A stretch of DNA of 6,163 nucleotides from an uncultured Ruminococcus sp. (GTDB lineage Bacteria; Bacillota; Clostridia; Oscillospirales; Ruminococcaceae), in assembly GCA_900554975.1 (NCBI GenBank), contig USJI01000075.1:1-6163 (forward strand), in the 5' to 3' direction. The position numbers were made by a program, and so were the translations under genes. The notes below the pieces were generated by a model that was given only the letters and a program-made list of their open reading frames with translations, searched no databases and was not told where the DNA came from. Of the stretch, positions 5,129 to 6,163 are shown piece by piece (positions within the stretch are counted from its first letter, which is position 1; the number at the start of each line of letters is the position of its first letter).

Positions 5129-5716
5129 TTACTTATCTGCATCAATGTATTTCCAGTAGCCTTTGAGATAAACAAGTCCTGAAATAACTGTAAGAACTGT
5201 TGAAATCCACACAAGAACCTGTATAGCCACATGACAGCCGTTTGTAACGCTGTCACTTACTGTCATGCCAAACCATTCAAAATCAAATGAAACAGCCATA
5301 TACACAAGCATGAATACAATAGAAACCATTGTAAACGCTGTTTTCAGTTTACCCCAGAATCCTGCGGCAACAACAACTCCCTGTCCTGCCGTTATAAGAC
5401 GAAGTCCTGAAACCATGAATTCTCTTGCAACAATTATTATAAGCGGAATTGAATTTATTATATCAAGGTCAACAAACGCCGCTATCGCTGACACAACAAG
5501 TATCTTGTCCGCAAGCGGGTCGAGAAATTTTCCGAAGGTTGTAACAAGATTGTTCTTTCTTGCTATGTGACCGTCCAGAGCGTCAGTTACCGAAGCCGCC
5601 GCAAATACCACAAGAGCTGTTGTGTAATTAAACGGAATGGAATCCACAAAAGCAAATACCAGAAAAACAGGAACAAGAAATGTCCTCAGAAGCGTTAATT
5701 TATTCGGCAGATTCAT
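5129..5716 (-). CDS. pgsA: CDP-diacylglycerol--glycerol-3-phosphate 3-phosphatidyltransferase
   Basis: PgsA is an integral membrane enzyme that joins CDP-diacylglycerol and glycerol-3-phosphate to phosphatidylglycerophosphate, the committed step to phosphatidylglycerol and cardiolipin. The 195 residues carry the complete CDP-alcohol phosphatidyltransferase motif: D45, D48-G49, A52-R53, G62, D66 and D70 with canonical spacing. The start M-N-L-P-N-K-L-T-L-L-R and the stretches A-R-E-F-M-V-S-G-L-R (97-106) and A-G-Q-G-V-V (110-115) with G-K-L-K-T (122-126) point to PgsA rather than other family members. Hydrophobic segments lie near 7-24, 31-43, 72-82, 87-97, 127-143 and 168-187. The ATG is supported by GAGGTGAT on the minus strand, just upstream and inside the rimO 3' end. 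It overlaps rimO by 17 bases and is the last gene of that operon. Confidence 0.95.
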   Translation of the reverse strand: MNLPNKLTLLRTFLVPVFLVFAFVDSIPFNYTTALVVFAAASVTDALDGHIARKNNLVTTFGKFLDPLADKILVVSAIAAFVDLDIINSIPLIIIVAREFMVSGLRLITAGQGVVVAAGFWGKLKTAFTMVSIVFMLVYMAVSFDFEWFGMTVSDSVTNGCHVAIQVLVWISTVLTVISGLVYLKGYWKYIDADK

Positions 5717-6163
5717 CGGAAATCACCTCTCCAACAAAATCGTAATCAAGTGTTTCTGTCACCTTTACACTGACATACTGACCAATTTCAAGCTTGTCTT
5801 CGCTTGTAAAGAATATTTTTCCGTCAACATCAGGAGCATCTCCCTTTGTTCTTCCGAAATAGCATTCAGCCCATTTATCAAAGCCCTCAACAACGGTTTC
5901 CATAACAGAACCGAGTTTTTCAGCATTCTTTTCCTCGCTGATAAGCTGCTGCTGTTCCATAATGATTTCCGCTCTGTGTTCCTTGACTTCATCATCTATC
6001 TGGCCATCGAACTTAGCGGCAGCAGTTCCCTCTTCGGCAGAATATGCAAAACAGCCGAGTCGGTCAAATCTCATTTCCTTGACGAATTCCGCAAGCTCGT
6101 TAAACTGCTCTGTTGTTTCTCCCGGAAAACCTGTGATAAGAGTTGTTCTCAGAACGATATCAG
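5700..6163 (-). CDS. rimO: Ribosomal protein S12 methylthiotransferase RimO, C-terminal part
   Basis: RimO is a radical-SAM, two-cluster enzyme that methylthiolates an aspartate of ribosomal protein S12. Only the last 153 residues are in the window. The frame is open to the right edge, so the gene continues beyond it with its N-terminal MTTase and iron-sulfur motifs. The visible part begins inside the radical-SAM barrel (L-R-T-T-L-I-T-G-F-P-G-E-T) and continues with F-D-R-L-G-C-F-A-Y-S-A-E-E-G-T. A helical stretch follows, then the C-terminal TRAM domain with G-R-T-K-G-D-A-P-D-V-D-G and Y-D-F-V-G-E-V. The L-R-T-T, R-L-G-x-F-x-Y-S and A-P-D-V-D-G signatures indicate RimO rather than MiaB. A methionine codon at 6074 is internal, not the start. 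The stop TAA (plus 5700-5702) lies inside pgsA, so the two are probably translationally coupled. rimO-pgsA is a common pair in Firmicutes. Confidence 0.93.
   Translation of the reverse strand, partial: DIVLRTTLITGFPGETTEQFNELAEFVKEMRFDRLGCFAYSAEEGTAAAKFDGQIDDEVKEHRAEIIMEQQQLISEEKNAEKLGSVMETVVEGFDKWAECYFGRTKGDAPDVDGKIFFTSEDKLEIGQYVSVKVTETLDYDFVGEVISDESAE

Noticed and set aside
5265..5570. 101-codon plus-strand open frame inside pgsA
   Set aside because: It lies antisense to the conserved catalytic motif of pgsA, and its translation resembles no protein family I know.

Overview
The window is ordinary, densely packed chromosome from a low-to-moderate G+C, endospore-forming Firmicute. The best guess is a Ruminococcus-like member of the Oscillospiraceae/clostridial lineage. 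The reasons are the dnaX-ybaB-recR cluster, the rpsT/gpr divergent pair with a germination protease, the rimO-pgsA pair, strong GGAGG-type ribosome binding sites and the protein sequences themselves. The lineage is inferred from remembered family sequences, not from a search.

Layout. Positions 21-2594 (+) hold a replication/recombination operon: dnaX (clamp-loader ATPase), ybaB/ebfC (nucleoid-associated protein) and recR (recombination mediator), closed by a strong terminator at 2599-2632. deoD (purine nucleoside phosphorylase) follows alone at 2663-3373 (+). The stretch 3374-3670 has no protein gene. It holds a possible small RNA with an extended -10 promoter and its own terminator, then two more perfect hairpins that separate deoD from the convergent rpsT. 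rpsT (ribosomal protein S20) is at 3671-3931 (-). The 302-base stretch 3932-4233 holds the rpsT promoter, a leader of about 180 nt with mutually exclusive pairings, and, on the other strand, the gpr promoter region. gpr (spore germination protease) is at 4234-5085 (+) and shares a bidirectional terminator (5087-5119) with the convergent rimO-pgsA operon (-). That operon consists of pgsA (phosphatidylglycerophosphate synthase, 5129-5716) and the C-terminal part of rimO (ribosomal S12 methylthiotransferase, from 5700 past the window edge), which overlap by 17 bases.

Function. Most genes are housekeeping: replication and repair (dnaX, ybaB, recR), nucleoside salvage (deoD), the small ribosomal subunit (rpsT, rimO) and membrane phospholipid (pgsA). 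gpr is the one developmental gene. I see no mobile element, CRISPR array, tRNA or rRNA, and no novel multi-gene system. What deserves a second look is regulatory: a probable AUU start codon for dnaX, a near-consensus sigma-A promoter buried inside dnaX together with strongly biased codons in ybaB, an orphan small-RNA candidate, and the rpsT leader.
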